From Reyranella sp. (GTDB taxonomy: Bacteria; Pseudomonadota; Alphaproteobacteria; Reyranellales; Reyranellaceae): a DNA stretch of 64,000 nucleotides. A program made the translations under genes and the position numbers. Below, in pieces: positions 1 to 8,161 of this stretch (positions are counted from its first letter, which is position 1; each line of letters opens with the position of its first letter). The stretch covers positions 62,001 to 126,000 of the forward strand of contig JAIEOV010000063.1 in NCBI GenBank assembly GCA_019750135.1, in the 5' to 3' direction. Below the pieces are notes generated by a model. That model did not search any database. It was not told the DNA's origin and worked only from the letters and a program-made list of their open reading frames with translations.

Positions 1-2516
1 TCGATGCAGAACTCGGTGCGATGGGCGTTGCCCGTTGCATCGACCAGGAGGTTGCGGAAGATGCGGTCGACCAGCCAGGGCGGCGTCTCCTGGCCGGACT
101 TGATCTGGCGGAAGGCGATCTCGAGCTCGTGCAGGGCGTCGTTGCGCGCCTCGTCGATGCGCGGATGCTGGCTGGTCGGGCCGATGAACAGGCCGGAGAA
201 CAGATAGGACAGCGAGGGATGGTTGAGCCAGTAGCCCAAAAGGCTCTTCAACAGGTCGGGCCGGCGCAGCAACGGCGAGTCCGCCGCCGACGGTCCACCC
301 AGGGTCACATGGTTGCCGCCGCCGGTGCCGGTGTGGCGGCCGTCGATCATGAATTTCTGGGCGCCGAGCCGCGTGGTGCGTGCCTCCTCGTAGACGATCT
401 CCGTCTTGTCTACGAGCTCTCGCCAGGTCGTCGACGGATGGATATTGACCTCGATGACGCCGGGATCGGGCGTGACGCTGAAGTGGTTCAGGCGCGGATC
501 GGAGCCGGGCGGCGCATAACCTTCGATGAATACCGGCTGGCCGAGCTCTTCGGCGGTGTCCTCAACCGCGGTGACGAGATCGAGATAGTCCTCGGTGCGC
601 TCGGTCGGCGGCATGAAGACGAAGAGATGGCCGTCGCGCGGTTCGAAGGAAATGGCGGTGCGCACGATGTTGCCGGCCGACTGGCCGACGCCGGGACGCG
701 GGCCGAGATCGGGCGCCAATGCCCGGCGCCAGGCCTCGCGGCGCGCCTCGCCGTCGCCGTCGGCGTCTTCGCGCAGACCTCTCTCCTGGCGGCGCAGCAC
801 CGGCGCGCGGCGAAAGGCATCGAGCGGCGGCAGGTCGGGATGCGCCACCATCGGATCGGGGTCGGCCATGAAGTCCTGGTCTGCCGGCGCGGCCCACGGC
901 AGCGAATCGAGCGGCAGGCGGTAGCCGAGCGGCGAATCGCCCGGGATCAGGTAGCACTTCTCCGAACGCAGGAACCACGGCCCGCTGCGCCAGCGGCCAC
1001 GGCCATTGTGTTCCCGCTGGATGGGCAGGACGGTGCCGACGGCGGTTTCCAGGCCGGTCTCGAACACGCGAGCGAGCCGCTCTCGCTCCAGCGGGTCCTT
1101 CATCTTGGCTTCATCGACCGTGACGTTGCTGGGCAGTCGCCGTTCGCGCCACAGGTAGTACCAGGTGTCCTCGAAGGCGCCGAACAGATAGCCGGGATCG
1201 AGCTGCAGGCGCTGGGCGAAGGCGAGGGCAAAGCGATGCGCCATCTCCGGCGTCGCGCCGGTCGGCTTGTCCTCCAGCGCATAGAGATGCTGGTCGCGCC
1301 AGATCGCCTCGCCGTCCTTGCGCCAATGGCAGGTCAGCGCCCAGCGCGGCAGCTGTTCGCCGGGATACCACTTGCCCTGGCCGAAATGCAGCAGCGGGCC
1401 CGAGGCGAAGCGGTCGGCGAGCTTGCGGAACAGCACGCCCGCCTTGCGCCGTTTCTCCGGCCCCAGCGCCAGGGTGTTCCATTCCGCCCCGTCCATGTCG
1501 TCGATCGACACGAAGGTCGGCTCGCCACCCATGGTCAGTCGCAGGTCGTGCTTGCCGATGTCGTTCTCGACGGCTTCGCCGACGGCCAGAAGGCCGGCCC
1601 ACTGTTCGTCGTCGTAGGGTTTCGTGGTGCGTGGCGTCTCGCGCACGCGCGTCACCTTCATGTCGTAGGAGAAGGTGACCTCGCTCTCGTCGACGGCGCC
1701 TTCGATCGGTGCCGCGCTCGACGGCTCGGGCGTGCAGGCGAGCGGGATGTGGCCCTCGCCGGTCAGCAGGCCGGAGGTTGGGTCGAGCCCGATCCAGCCG
1801 GCGCCCGGCAGGTAGATCTCGCACCAGGCGTGGAGGTCGGTGAAGTCGTGCGTCGGGCCTTCCGGTCCTTCGAGCGGCTTCTCGTCGGGCATGAGCTGGA
1901 TCAGGTAGCCCGAGGCGAAGCGCGCGGCGAAGCCGAGATGGCGCATGATGGTGACCAGCAGCCAGCCGGTGTCGCGGCACGAGCCCTTGGCGAGGCCGAG
2001 CGTCTCCTCGCAGCTCTGTACACCCGGCTCCATGCGCACGATGTAGCCGATTTCCTTCTGCAGGCGTGCGTTCAGGCCGACGATGAAGTCGACGGTGCGC
2101 TGCTTGGAACGATCGACCTTGGCGAGCCAGGCCGCGAGCAACGGCCCTGCCGGCTCGACCTTGCGGAACGGCGCGATCTCGGCGGCAAGCGAGGGATCGT
2201 AGGCGAACGGCCAGTGTTCGGCGTCGGGCTCGAGGAAGAAGTCGAACGGATTGATCACCGTCATGTCGGCGACCAGGTCGACCACCACCTCGAAGCGGTC
2301 GGTCTTCTCGGGGAAGACCAGGCGGGCCAGATGATTGCCTTGCGGATCCTGCTGCCAGTTGATGAAGTGCTGCTTGGGCTCGACTCTGAGCGAGTAGGAC
2401 AGGATCGCGGTGCGGGAGTGCGGCGCAGGACGCAGACGCACGACCTGCGGCCCGAGCGCCACGAGCCTGTCGTAGGTGTAGGTCGTCCGATGATGCAGCG
2501 CGACGTGTATGCTCAT
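1..2516 (-). CDS. Transglutaminase-like/DUF2126 family protein (3' end outside window)
   Basis: The gene runs off the left edge; 838 residues are visible. The N-terminus matches the bacterial transglutaminase N-terminal beta domain (starts MSIHVALHHRTTYTYDR). A transglutaminase-like core follows with a complete Cys-His-Asp triad: C180 in GSCRDTGW, H229 in DLHAWCEIY and D245 in GLDPTSG. From about residue 300 the protein continues as the long DUF2126-type region found in roughly 1,100-residue members. The family is often suggested to act as a protease or in peptide cross-linking, but its substrate is unknown. The ATG at 2514-2516 was chosen because the beta domain begins there; no strong Shine-Dalgarno sequence is visible. 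It is divergent from the SDR gene at 2591, leaving a 74-base shared promoter region. A long open frame on the opposite strand over the same DNA is a high-GC shadow. Confidence 0.9.
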   Translation of the reverse strand, partial: MSIHVALHHRTTYTYDRLVALGPQVVRLRPAPHSRTAILSYSLRVEPKQHFINWQQDPQGNHLARLVFPEKTDRFEVVVDLVADMTVINPFDFFLEPDAEHWPFAYDPSLAAEIAPFRKVEPAGPLLAAWLAKVDRSKQRTVDFIVGLNARLQKEIGYIVRMEPGVQSCEETLGLAKGSCRDTGWLLVTIMRHLGFAARFASGYLIQLMPDEKPLEGPEGPTHDFTDLHAWCEIYLPGAGWIGLDPTSGLLTGEGHIPLACTPEPSSAAPIEGAVDESEVTFSYDMKVTRVRETPRTTKPYDDEQWAGLLAVGEAVENDIGKHDLRLTMGGEPTFVSIDDMDGAEWNTLALGPEKRRKAGVLFRKLADRFASGPLLHFGQGKWYPGEQLPRWALTCHWRKDGEAIWRDQHLYALEDKPTGATPEMAHRFALAFAQRLQLDPGYLFGAFEDTWYYLWRERRLPSNVTVDEAKMKDPLERERLARVFETGLETAVGTVLPIQREHNGRGRWRSGPWFLRSEKCYLIPGDSPLGYRLPLDSLPWAAPADQDFMADPDPMVAHPDLPPLDAFRRAPVLRRQERGLREDADGDGEARREAWRRALAPDLGPRPGVGQSAGNIVRTAISFEPRDGHLFVFMPPTERTEDYLDLVTAVEDTAEELGQPVFIEGYAPPGSDPRLNHFSVTPDPGVIEVNIHPSTTWRELVDKTEIVYEEARTTRLGAQKFMIDGRHTGTGGGNHVTLGGPSAADSPLLRRPDLLKSLLGYWLNHPSLSYLFSGLFIGPTSQHPRIDEARNDALHELEIAFRQIKSGQETPPWLVDRIFRNLLVDATGNAHRTEFCI

Positions 2517-2590
2517 GCCGACCAGCCAATTCCGCTCTACAGGTACACTTAGCAAGTGACATGCCAGCGTCAAACATCAGAAGTTAGGGC

Positions 2591-3334
2591 ATGACCAACT
2601 ACTTCGACCTTACGGGCAAGGTTGCCCTGGTGACCGGCGGCAGCCGCGGCCTGGGCTACCAGATGGTGAAGGCCTTCGCGGCCCATGGCGCCGACGTCTT
2701 CGTCACCAGCCGCAAGCTCGACGCCTGCGACAAGGTCGCCGCCGAGGTGCGGGCGATGGGCCGGCGGGCCGCGACCCATGCCTGCAACGTCGCGAACTGG
2801 CAGGAGCTCGAGGGCCTGGCCGATGCGGCCTATGCCGCCTTCGGCAAGGTCGACATTCTGGTGAACAATGCCGGTTCCTCGCCACTGGCCCCCTCGTCGC
2901 TGGACACGCCCGAGCAGCTCTTCGACCGCATCGTGTCGTTGAACTTCAAGGGCCCGTTCCGCCTGATGTCCCTGGTCGGCAGCCGCATGGCGGCCGGCGA
3001 GGGCGGCTCGATCATCAATATTTCGAGCGCCGGGGCGCTCAGGCCACGGCCGCAGATCGCGCCCTATGCCGGCGCCAAGGCGGCGCTCAATGCAATTACC
3101 GAGGCCTTCGCTTTCGAGTACGGCCCCAAGGTGCGGGTCAACACTATCTCGCCCGGCCGCTTCCTGACCGACGTCTCCAAGGCCTGGAGCGATGAGCACA
3201 AGCTCAACTCGACGGCTGCCCTCAAGCGCAGCGGTTCGCCTGAGGAGATCGTGACGGCCGCGCTCTACCTTGCTTCGAGCAAATCGAGCTTTACCACCGG
3301 ATCGTTGGTCCGGGTCGACGGAGGAATCGCCTGA
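2591..3334 (+). CDS. SDR family NAD(P)-dependent oxidoreductase
   Basis: A 247-residue classical short-chain dehydrogenase. It has the cofactor glycine motif TGGSRGLG (residues 15-22), the NNAG motif (92-95), catalytic Ser around 145-146, and YAGAK with Tyr159 and Lys163. It ends in the usual DGGIA. Members reduce or oxidise alcohols, ketones or 3-oxoacyl groups, and the substrate cannot be read from sequence. It is the first gene of a four-gene plus-strand run: its TGA overlaps the ATG of the alcohol dehydrogenase by one base (TGATG), so the two are probably translationally coupled and may act in one oxidation pathway. Confidence 0.93.
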   Translation: MTNYFDLTGKVALVTGGSRGLGYQMVKAFAAHGADVFVTSRKLDACDKVAAEVRAMGRRAATHACNVANWQELEGLADAAYAAFGKVDILVNNAGSSPLAPSSLDTPEQLFDRIVSLNFKGPFRLMSLVGSRMAAGEGGSIINISSAGALRPRPQIAPYAGAKAALNAITEAFAFEYGPKVRVNTISPGRFLTDVSKAWSDEHKLNSTAALKRSGSPEEIVTAALYLASSKSSFTTGSLVRVDGGIA

Positions 3335-4464
3335 TGAAGATGAAAGCTGCCGTTCTCACGGTGTGCGGCGCGCCGCGTCCCTTCGCCAAGTCCAAGCCGA
3401 TCCAGATCGCCGAGCTCGATCTCGATCCGCCGGGCGAGGGCGAGGTGCTGGTCAAGGTGGGCGGCGGCGGGCTCTGCCATTCCGACCTGTCGCTGGTGAA
3501 TGGCGACCGGCCGCGGCCGGTGCCGATCGTGCTGGGCCATGAGGGCGCGGGGGAGATCGTCGAGCTGGGCGCGGGCGTAAACGACGTCAAGGTCGGCGAT
3601 CACGTCTGCTTCACCTTCAACGTGAGCTGCGGCCGCTGCCGGCGCTGCCTCGAGGGTCGCCCCTATATCTGCGAGCGCTCCGTGACGCCGCGCTCGGCCG
3701 GCCAGCTCCTGTCGGGCAATCATCGCCTGCACCTCGACGGCAAGCCGGTGAACCACCAGTCCGGCGTCTCCTGCTACGCCGAATATGCCGTGGTCGATCG
3801 CGGCTCGATCGTGGTGATCGATCCCAGCCTGCCGCTCGACATCGCCGCCCTGTTCGGCTGCGCCGTCGTCACCGGCGTGGGCGCCGTGGTCAACACCGCG
3901 CAGATCCGGCCCGGCAGCACGGTGGCCGTCGTCGGCCTGGGCGGCGTCGGCCTGAGCGGCCTGATGGGCGCGGTGCTGGGCGGTGCCAGCCAGATCGTCG
4001 CCATCGACCTCTCCGACGAGAAGCTCGGTCTGGCGCGCCAGCTCGGCGCCACCCATACGGTCAACGCCAAGGACGCAGACCACGTGAAGCAGGTGCGCGA
4101 TCTCACGAACGGCGGCGTCGACTACGCCTTCGACCTCGCCGGCACCATCAAGGCCATGGAGACGGCCTACCTGGTGACGCGCTGGGGCGGCACGACGGTG
4201 ACGGCCGGCCTGTCGCCGATCGCGGCCGACTTCTCCTTCAAGCAGAGCGTGCTGGTGAGCGAGGAGAAGACCATCAAGGGCAGCTACATGGGAAGCTGCG
4301 TGCCGGTGCGCGACATTCCGCGGTTCATCTCGCTCTACCAGCAGGGCAAGCTGCCGGTCGACCGCATGATGAGCCAGCGCATCGGCTTCGACGAAGTCAA
4401 TGTCGGCTTCGATCGCCTGCAGGACGTGGCGACGGTGCGGCAGGTGCTGGTGCCGCACGGATGA
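3334..4464 (+). CDS. Zinc-dependent alcohol dehydrogenase (MDR superfamily)
   Basis: A 376-residue medium-chain dehydrogenase. Catalytic zinc ligands are C48 (GLCHSD), H69/E70 (GHEGAG) and probably C176. The structural zinc site has all four cysteines (C99, C102, C105, C113). A Rossmann motif GLGGVG lies at 201-206. The layout resembles class III-like or arylalcohol-type dehydrogenases that use NAD(H), though the alcohol or aldehyde substrate is unknown. It overlaps the SDR upstream by one base and the ion channel gene downstream by four bases (ATGA). Confidence 0.93.
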   Translation: MKMKAAVLTVCGAPRPFAKSKPIQIAELDLDPPGEGEVLVKVGGGGLCHSDLSLVNGDRPRPVPIVLGHEGAGEIVELGAGVNDVKVGDHVCFTFNVSCGRCRRCLEGRPYICERSVTPRSAGQLLSGNHRLHLDGKPVNHQSGVSCYAEYAVVDRGSIVVIDPSLPLDIAALFGCAVVTGVGAVVNTAQIRPGSTVAVVGLGGVGLSGLMGAVLGGASQIVAIDLSDEKLGLARQLGATHTVNAKDADHVKQVRDLTNGGVDYAFDLAGTIKAMETAYLVTRWGGTTVTAGLSPIAADFSFKQSVLVSEEKTIKGSYMGSCVPVRDIPRFISLYQQGKLPVDRMMSQRIGFDEVNVGFDRLQDVATVRQVLVPHG

Positions 4465-4925
4465 TCGGCAACCTCGCCCTCGCCGCCTTCATGGTGGGGC
4501 TCACGGTTGTCGTGCATTTCGTCGGACTGCTGATGCTGATGTGGTGGCTGCGTGCCCGTGGGCATCGCTTCCGGGCGCACGAAAGCGCGATCGGCCAGGG
4601 TGCGGTGATCGTGTTGGTCGTGTTGGGGCTGGTCGGCATCCATACCGTCGAGATCTGGCTCTATGCCGTTGTCTTCTTCATCCAAGGCGCGCTGCCCGAC
4701 TTCGAATCGGCGCTCTATTTCTCCACCACCAGCTTTACGACCATCGGCTATGGCGACGTCGTGCTCGACAAGCGATGGCGCCTGGTGAGCGCCATCGAGG
4801 GTGCCAACGGCCTGCTGCTGTTCGGCTGGTCGACCGCCTTCCTGTTCTCGGTCACTGCGCGCATGCGCACCCTGGAACACGACTGGCTGGAACACCCGCA
4901 GCAGAAAGCAAGGAGCAACAGTTGA
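4461..4925 (+). CDS. Two-TM potassium channel family protein (Ion_trans_2)
   Basis: A 154-residue membrane protein carrying the K+ selectivity filter TIGYGD at residues 94-99, preceded by a pore helix (YFSTTSFT). Hydrophobic segments occur near residues 2-29, 46-75 and 103-125. There is no C-terminal RCK/TrkA domain, so it is a minimal channel subunit expected to tetramerise in the inner membrane. It starts within the stop of the alcohol dehydrogenase (ATGA), and the next gene starts within its own stop. Its link to the dehydrogenases is not obvious; it may be co-transcribed only by position. Confidence 0.85.
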   Translation: MIGNLALAAFMVGLTVVVHFVGLLMLMWWLRARGHRFRAHESAIGQGAVIVLVVLGLVGIHTVEIWLYAVVFFIQGALPDFESALYFSTTSFTTIGYGDVVLDKRWRLVSAIEGANGLLLFGWSTAFLFSVTARMRTLEHDWLEHPQQKARSNS

Positions 4926-5404
4926 GCCGCATCGCCATTGCCGTCGAAAACCCGCTGCAGGACGACGTGCGTGCGCTCATCAAGGAACTGAACGAGACGC
5001 TGCTCGGGCTGACGCCGCCGGAGTTCGTGTTCCACACGACCGCCGAGCAGATGGCCGAGCCCGACACGACGGTGTTCATCGCTCGCGAGGACGGCCAGGC
5101 GGTCGCTTGCGGCGCCTTGAAGCGCCACGCCGACGGCATCGGCGAGGTCAAGCGCATGTATACGCGGCCGTCTCATCGCGGCCGCAAGATCGGCGCGATG
5201 ATTGTCGAGCGTGTCGAGGCCCTGGCGCGACAGGAAGGCTTCAAGCGCCTGGTGCTGGAAACCGGCGACCGGCATCCGGCGGCATGGACGGTCTACGAGC
5301 GCGCCGGATTCACGCGCTGCGGCGCGGTGCTCGACTATCCCGATTCCAAGTGGTCGGTGTTCTACAAGAAGGAGCTCACTCCATCTTCGCACCGCTCGCC
5401 TTGA
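4922..5404 (+). CDS. GNAT family N-acetyltransferase
   Basis: A 160-residue acetyltransferase. The acetyl-CoA binding motif A is visible as KRMYTRPSHRGRKIGAMIVE, followed by LVLETGDRHPAAWTVYERAGF, typical of the GNAT fold. The start is taken as TTG at 4922 because it has a good ribosome binding site (AAGGAG) just upstream and overlaps the previous stop (TTGA); upstream codons in this frame lie inside the channel and alcohol dehydrogenase genes. Its 3' end overlaps the convergent Bug gene by 29 bases. The acceptor substrate is unknown. Confidence 0.85.
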   Translation: MSRIAIAVENPLQDDVRALIKELNETLLGLTPPEFVFHTTAEQMAEPDTTVFIAREDGQAVACGALKRHADGIGEVKRMYTRPSHRGRKIGAMIVERVEALARQEGFKRLVLETGDRHPAAWTVYERAGFTRCGAVLDYPDSKWSVFYKKELTPSSHRSP

Positions 5405-6353
5405 CGATCGGTGCCCAGCGCTCGCGTTCGGCGGCGAAGTAGGCAGCGGACCGCACCGGGTCGGCATCGGCCACCGGCTCCACCGCCAACGCCCGCAGAT
5501 CAGCCTGCAGCTTCTCGTCGGCCATGATCGTGCGGGTGGCGCCGGCCAGAATATTCACGACCTCAGGCGGCGCGCCCGCCGGTAGCCCGACCGGGTTCAC
5601 GGTCGACACGAGCACGTCGGGCAGGCCGCATTCCGCGGTCGTCGGCAGGTCGGGCACGACGGAGGTCCGCTTCTCGGCGCAGACCGCGAGATAGCGGGTC
5701 TTGCCTGCCTTGTAGTGGCCGAACGTCGTGCCGATGGTGTCGAGCAGCCAGTCGACCTCGCCCGACATCGCGGCCTGCACGGCGGCGTTGTTGCCCTTGT
5801 AGGGCACGTGCAGCGAGACGAGGTTGCCGGCCTTGAGCTTGAACAGCTCGCTGCCCAGGTGGCCGATGCTCCCCATGCCGGAGGAGCCGCAACGATACTT
5901 GTCCGGGTGCGCCTTCAGGAGCGCGACGAATTCCGGCAGTGTCTTCGCCGGCAGCGCGGGATTGCAGGAGATCACCATGGGCACGAAGCCGATGATGAAC
6001 AGCGTGAAGTCCCGCACCGGGTCGTAAGGCGGCTGCGGCATCAGCAGCGGTCCGGTGACCTGCGTCGACGACGAGCCCAGCAGCAGCGTGTAACCGTCGG
6101 GTTTCGACTTGGCGACGAGATCGGCGCCCACGACGCCGCCGGCGCCCGCCTTGTTGTCGATCACGACAGGCTGGCCAAGCAGGACGGCGAGCCGTTCGCC
6201 GTAGAGCCGGCCCATCAGGTCGGTCGGGCCGCCCGGCGGGAACGGGATCACCAGCCGGATCGGCCGCGACGGATACTTGTCCTGGGCGTGGACAGCCGCG
6301 GCCATCGTCCCACCGAGGGAAGCCACGCCAGCCAGCAATTTCCGCCTGTTCAT
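5376..6353 (-). CDS. Tripartite tricarboxylate transporter substrate-binding protein (Bug/TctC), copy 1
   Basis: A 325-residue periplasmic binding protein. It has an export signal with a twin-arginine-like start (MNRRKLLAG) ending AVHAQ, then the Bug hallmark YPSRPIRLVIPFPPGG near residues 28-43, NKAGAGG, and KPDGYTLLLGSSS. Such proteins capture carboxylates for TctAB-type permeases, but no TctA/TctB gene lies in this window. It is the last gene of the eight-gene minus-strand operon that begins at 13076, and it is a close tandem paralogue of the next gene upstream (6381-7364). It overlaps the GNAT gene convergently. Confidence 0.93.
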   Translation of the reverse strand: MNRRKLLAGVASLGGTMAAAVHAQDKYPSRPIRLVIPFPPGGPTDLMGRLYGERLAVLLGQPVVIDNKAGAGGVVGADLVAKSKPDGYTLLLGSSSTQVTGPLLMPQPPYDPVRDFTLFIIGFVPMVISCNPALPAKTLPEFVALLKAHPDKYRCGSSGMGSIGHLGSELFKLKAGNLVSLHVPYKGNNAAVQAAMSGEVDWLLDTIGTTFGHYKAGKTRYLAVCAEKRTSVVPDLPTTAECGLPDVLVSTVNPVGLPAGAPPEVVNILAGATRTIMADEKLQADLRALAVEPVADADPVRSAAYFAAERERWAPIVKASGAKME

Positions 6354-6380
6354 GGTTCCCTCCGAGCGGCGCCGTCCCTT

Positions 6381-7364
6381 CTACTCCATCTTGGCGCCGG
6401 TCGCCTTGATGATCGGCTCCCAACGCTCCATCTCGCCCGTGAAGTAGGCGGCCGATTTCGCCGCGTCGGCATCGGCCACCGGCTCGATCGACATGGCGCG
6501 CAGGTCGGCCTGCAGCTTCTCGTCGGCCATGATCTTGCGGGTGGCGTCGGCGATCGTCTTCACGATCTCCGGCGGCGTGCCGACGGGCAGGCCGACCGGA
6601 TTGACGGTCGAGACCAAGACGTCGGGCAGGCTGCAATCGGCGACCGTCGGCACTTCCGGCGCGAGTTGCGAGCGCTTCTCCGCGCAGATCGCGAGATAGC
6701 GCAGCTTGCCCGACTTGTAGTGGCTGAAGGACGTGCCGAACGTATCGAGCAGCCAGTCGACCTCGCCGGACAGCGCGGCCTGAAGGGCCGGGCTGTTGCC
6801 CTTGTAGGGAACGTGCATCGACACGAGGTTGCCGGCCTTCATCTTGAACAGCTCGCCGCCCAGATGGTTGATGCTGCCCATGCCGGACGAGCTGTAGCGA
6901 TACTTGTCCGGGTTGTCCTTCAGGAGCTTCACCAGCTCCGGCAGGGTCTTGACCGGCAGCTCCGGATTGCAGGCGATCACCATCGGCACGAAGCCGATGA
7001 TGAACAGCGTGAAGTCCTTCACCGGATGATAGGGCGCGTTGGGCATCAGCAGCGGGCTGGTGACCTGCGTCGACGACGAGCCCAGCAGCAGCGTGTAGCC
7101 GTCGGGCTTCGACTTCGCGACCATGTCGGTGCCGATGATGCCGCCGGCGCCGGCCTTGTTGTCGATCACGACGCTCTGGCCCAGCAGGCTCGACAGCTTT
7201 TCGCCGTAACGCCGGCCCAGCACGTCGGTCGGGCCGCCGGGCGGGAAGGGGATCACCAGCTTGATGGGCTTGGACGGGTAAGTGTCCTGCGCGAAGACCG
7301 CGGGGGCCGCCAGGCCGGCGCCCGCCAGCGCACCGGCGCCGATCAGCAGTTTGCGTCTGTTCAC
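6381..7364 (-). CDS. Tripartite tricarboxylate transporter substrate-binding protein (Bug/TctC), copy 2
   Basis: A 327-residue Bug protein with an export signal (RRKLLIGAGA...AVFAQ), the YPSKPIKLVIPFPPGG motif, NKAGAGG and KPDGYTLLLGSSS. The start is a GTG at 7362-7364 preceded by an AGGAGG ribosome binding site and overlapping the stop of the crotonase gene by four bases. By eye it matches copy 1 over nearly the whole length, including identical DFTLFIIGFVPMVI and DVLVSTVNPVGLP stretches, so the pair arose by tandem duplication. The ligand is unknown; its place in a CoA-transferase/crotonase operon suggests a carboxylic acid. Confidence 0.93.
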   Translation of the reverse strand: MNRRKLLIGAGALAGAGLAAPAVFAQDTYPSKPIKLVIPFPPGGPTDVLGRRYGEKLSSLLGQSVVIDNKAGAGGIIGTDMVAKSKPDGYTLLLGSSSTQVTSPLLMPNAPYHPVKDFTLFIIGFVPMVIACNPELPVKTLPELVKLLKDNPDKYRYSSSGMGSINHLGGELFKMKAGNLVSMHVPYKGNSPALQAALSGEVDWLLDTFGTSFSHYKSGKLRYLAICAEKRSQLAPEVPTVADCSLPDVLVSTVNPVGLPVGTPPEIVKTIADATRKIMADEKLQADLRAMSIEPVADADAAKSAAYFTGEMERWEPIIKATGAKME

Positions 7365-8161
7365 GATTTCCTCCTCGAAGGGCTTGCCCAGCCCGGTTGT
7401 TCCTTGGCGAAGAAGGCGGCGATGCCTTCGCGTGCCTGCGGGCTGGCGAGCCCCAGGCTGATACTGTCGACGGCGCTGGCCATGGCGGCGCGGTGTCCCG
7501 CCTCGTCGCTGTGCCAGACGAATTCCTTGGTGCGCTTCACGGCGTCGGGGCCGCTGCGCAGCAGGCCCGCGGTCAGCGTCGCCAGATCCTCGTCGAGCGC
7601 GGCCTGGGGCACGGCCCGCGTGATCAGGCCGATGCGATCGGCTTCGACGGCGTCGATGCGCCGGCCGGTCAGCACCAGCTCCATGGCCTTCTTGCGGCCG
7701 ACCGCGAGAAGCAGCGCCATCAGCGCGGGCGACGGCGGAAAGCCGTGATGCACCTCGGGATAGGCGAACAGCGCGGTATCCTCGGCGAGCGCGATATCGC
7801 ACCAGCTCGACAGCGTGGCGCCGGCGCCGAAGGCGTACTTCTCGATCACCGCTACGGTCGGGCGCGGGCAGAACCACACGGCTTCGTTCAACGCGCGCAG
7901 CTTCTCGTAGGTCGCGACGATGGTGGCGTTGTCGGCGTCCTGCAGGGCACGCAGGTCGCGCAGCTCGCGGCCGGCGCAGAAGATGCCGCCGCGGCCGCGC
8001 ACCACGATCACGCGGCACGCCGGATCGGCGGCGAGCGTCCTGTAGTGGCCGGTCAGGGCCTCGATCAGGCTGTTGTTCAGCGCATTGCGATGCGCCGGAT
8101 TGTCGATCCACAGCGTGGCGACGCCGTTGTCCTGCCGCTCGAGGTCGATCTTGCCGCTCAT
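7361..8161 (-). CDS. Enoyl-CoA hydratase/isomerase family protein (crotonase), module 2
   Basis: A 266-residue crotonase-fold protein. The oxyanion-hole region is GIFCAGRELRDL, and the second loop reads YAFGAGATLSSWCD, where GGG-type loops are more usual. Both acidic residues of the classical hydratase are retained: E136 (FAYPEV) and E161 (AMELVLTG). A hydratase, isomerase or hydrolase role on an acyl-CoA is therefore plausible. It overlaps the CaiB gene upstream and the Bug gene downstream by four bases each, pointing to strict co-expression with them. Confidence 0.9.
   Translation of the reverse strand: MSGKIDLERQDNGVATLWIDNPAHRNALNNSLIEALTGHYRTLAADPACRVIVVRGRGGIFCAGRELRDLRALQDADNATIVATYEKLRALNEAVWFCPRPTVAVIEKYAFGAGATLSSWCDIALAEDTALFAYPEVHHGFPPSPALMALLLAVGRKKAMELVLTGRRIDAVEADRIGLITRAVPQAALDEDLATLTAGLLRSGPDAVKRTKEFVWHSDEAGHRAAMASAVDSISLGLASPQAREGIAAFFAKEQPGWASPSRRKS

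Noticed and set aside
21..2552. An 843-codon open frame on the plus strand opposite the transglutaminase gene
   Set aside because: It is rich in Arg, Gly, Ala and Val with no recognisable motif, while the minus strand encodes a clear Cys-His-Asp transglutaminase. Such shadows are common in GC-rich DNA.
5715..7748. A 677-codon plus-strand frame across two Bug genes and a crotonase gene
   Set aside because: Its protein shows repeated low-complexity HHGG/RRR blocks that mirror the duplicated Bug genes on the other strand; no start context or domain supports it.
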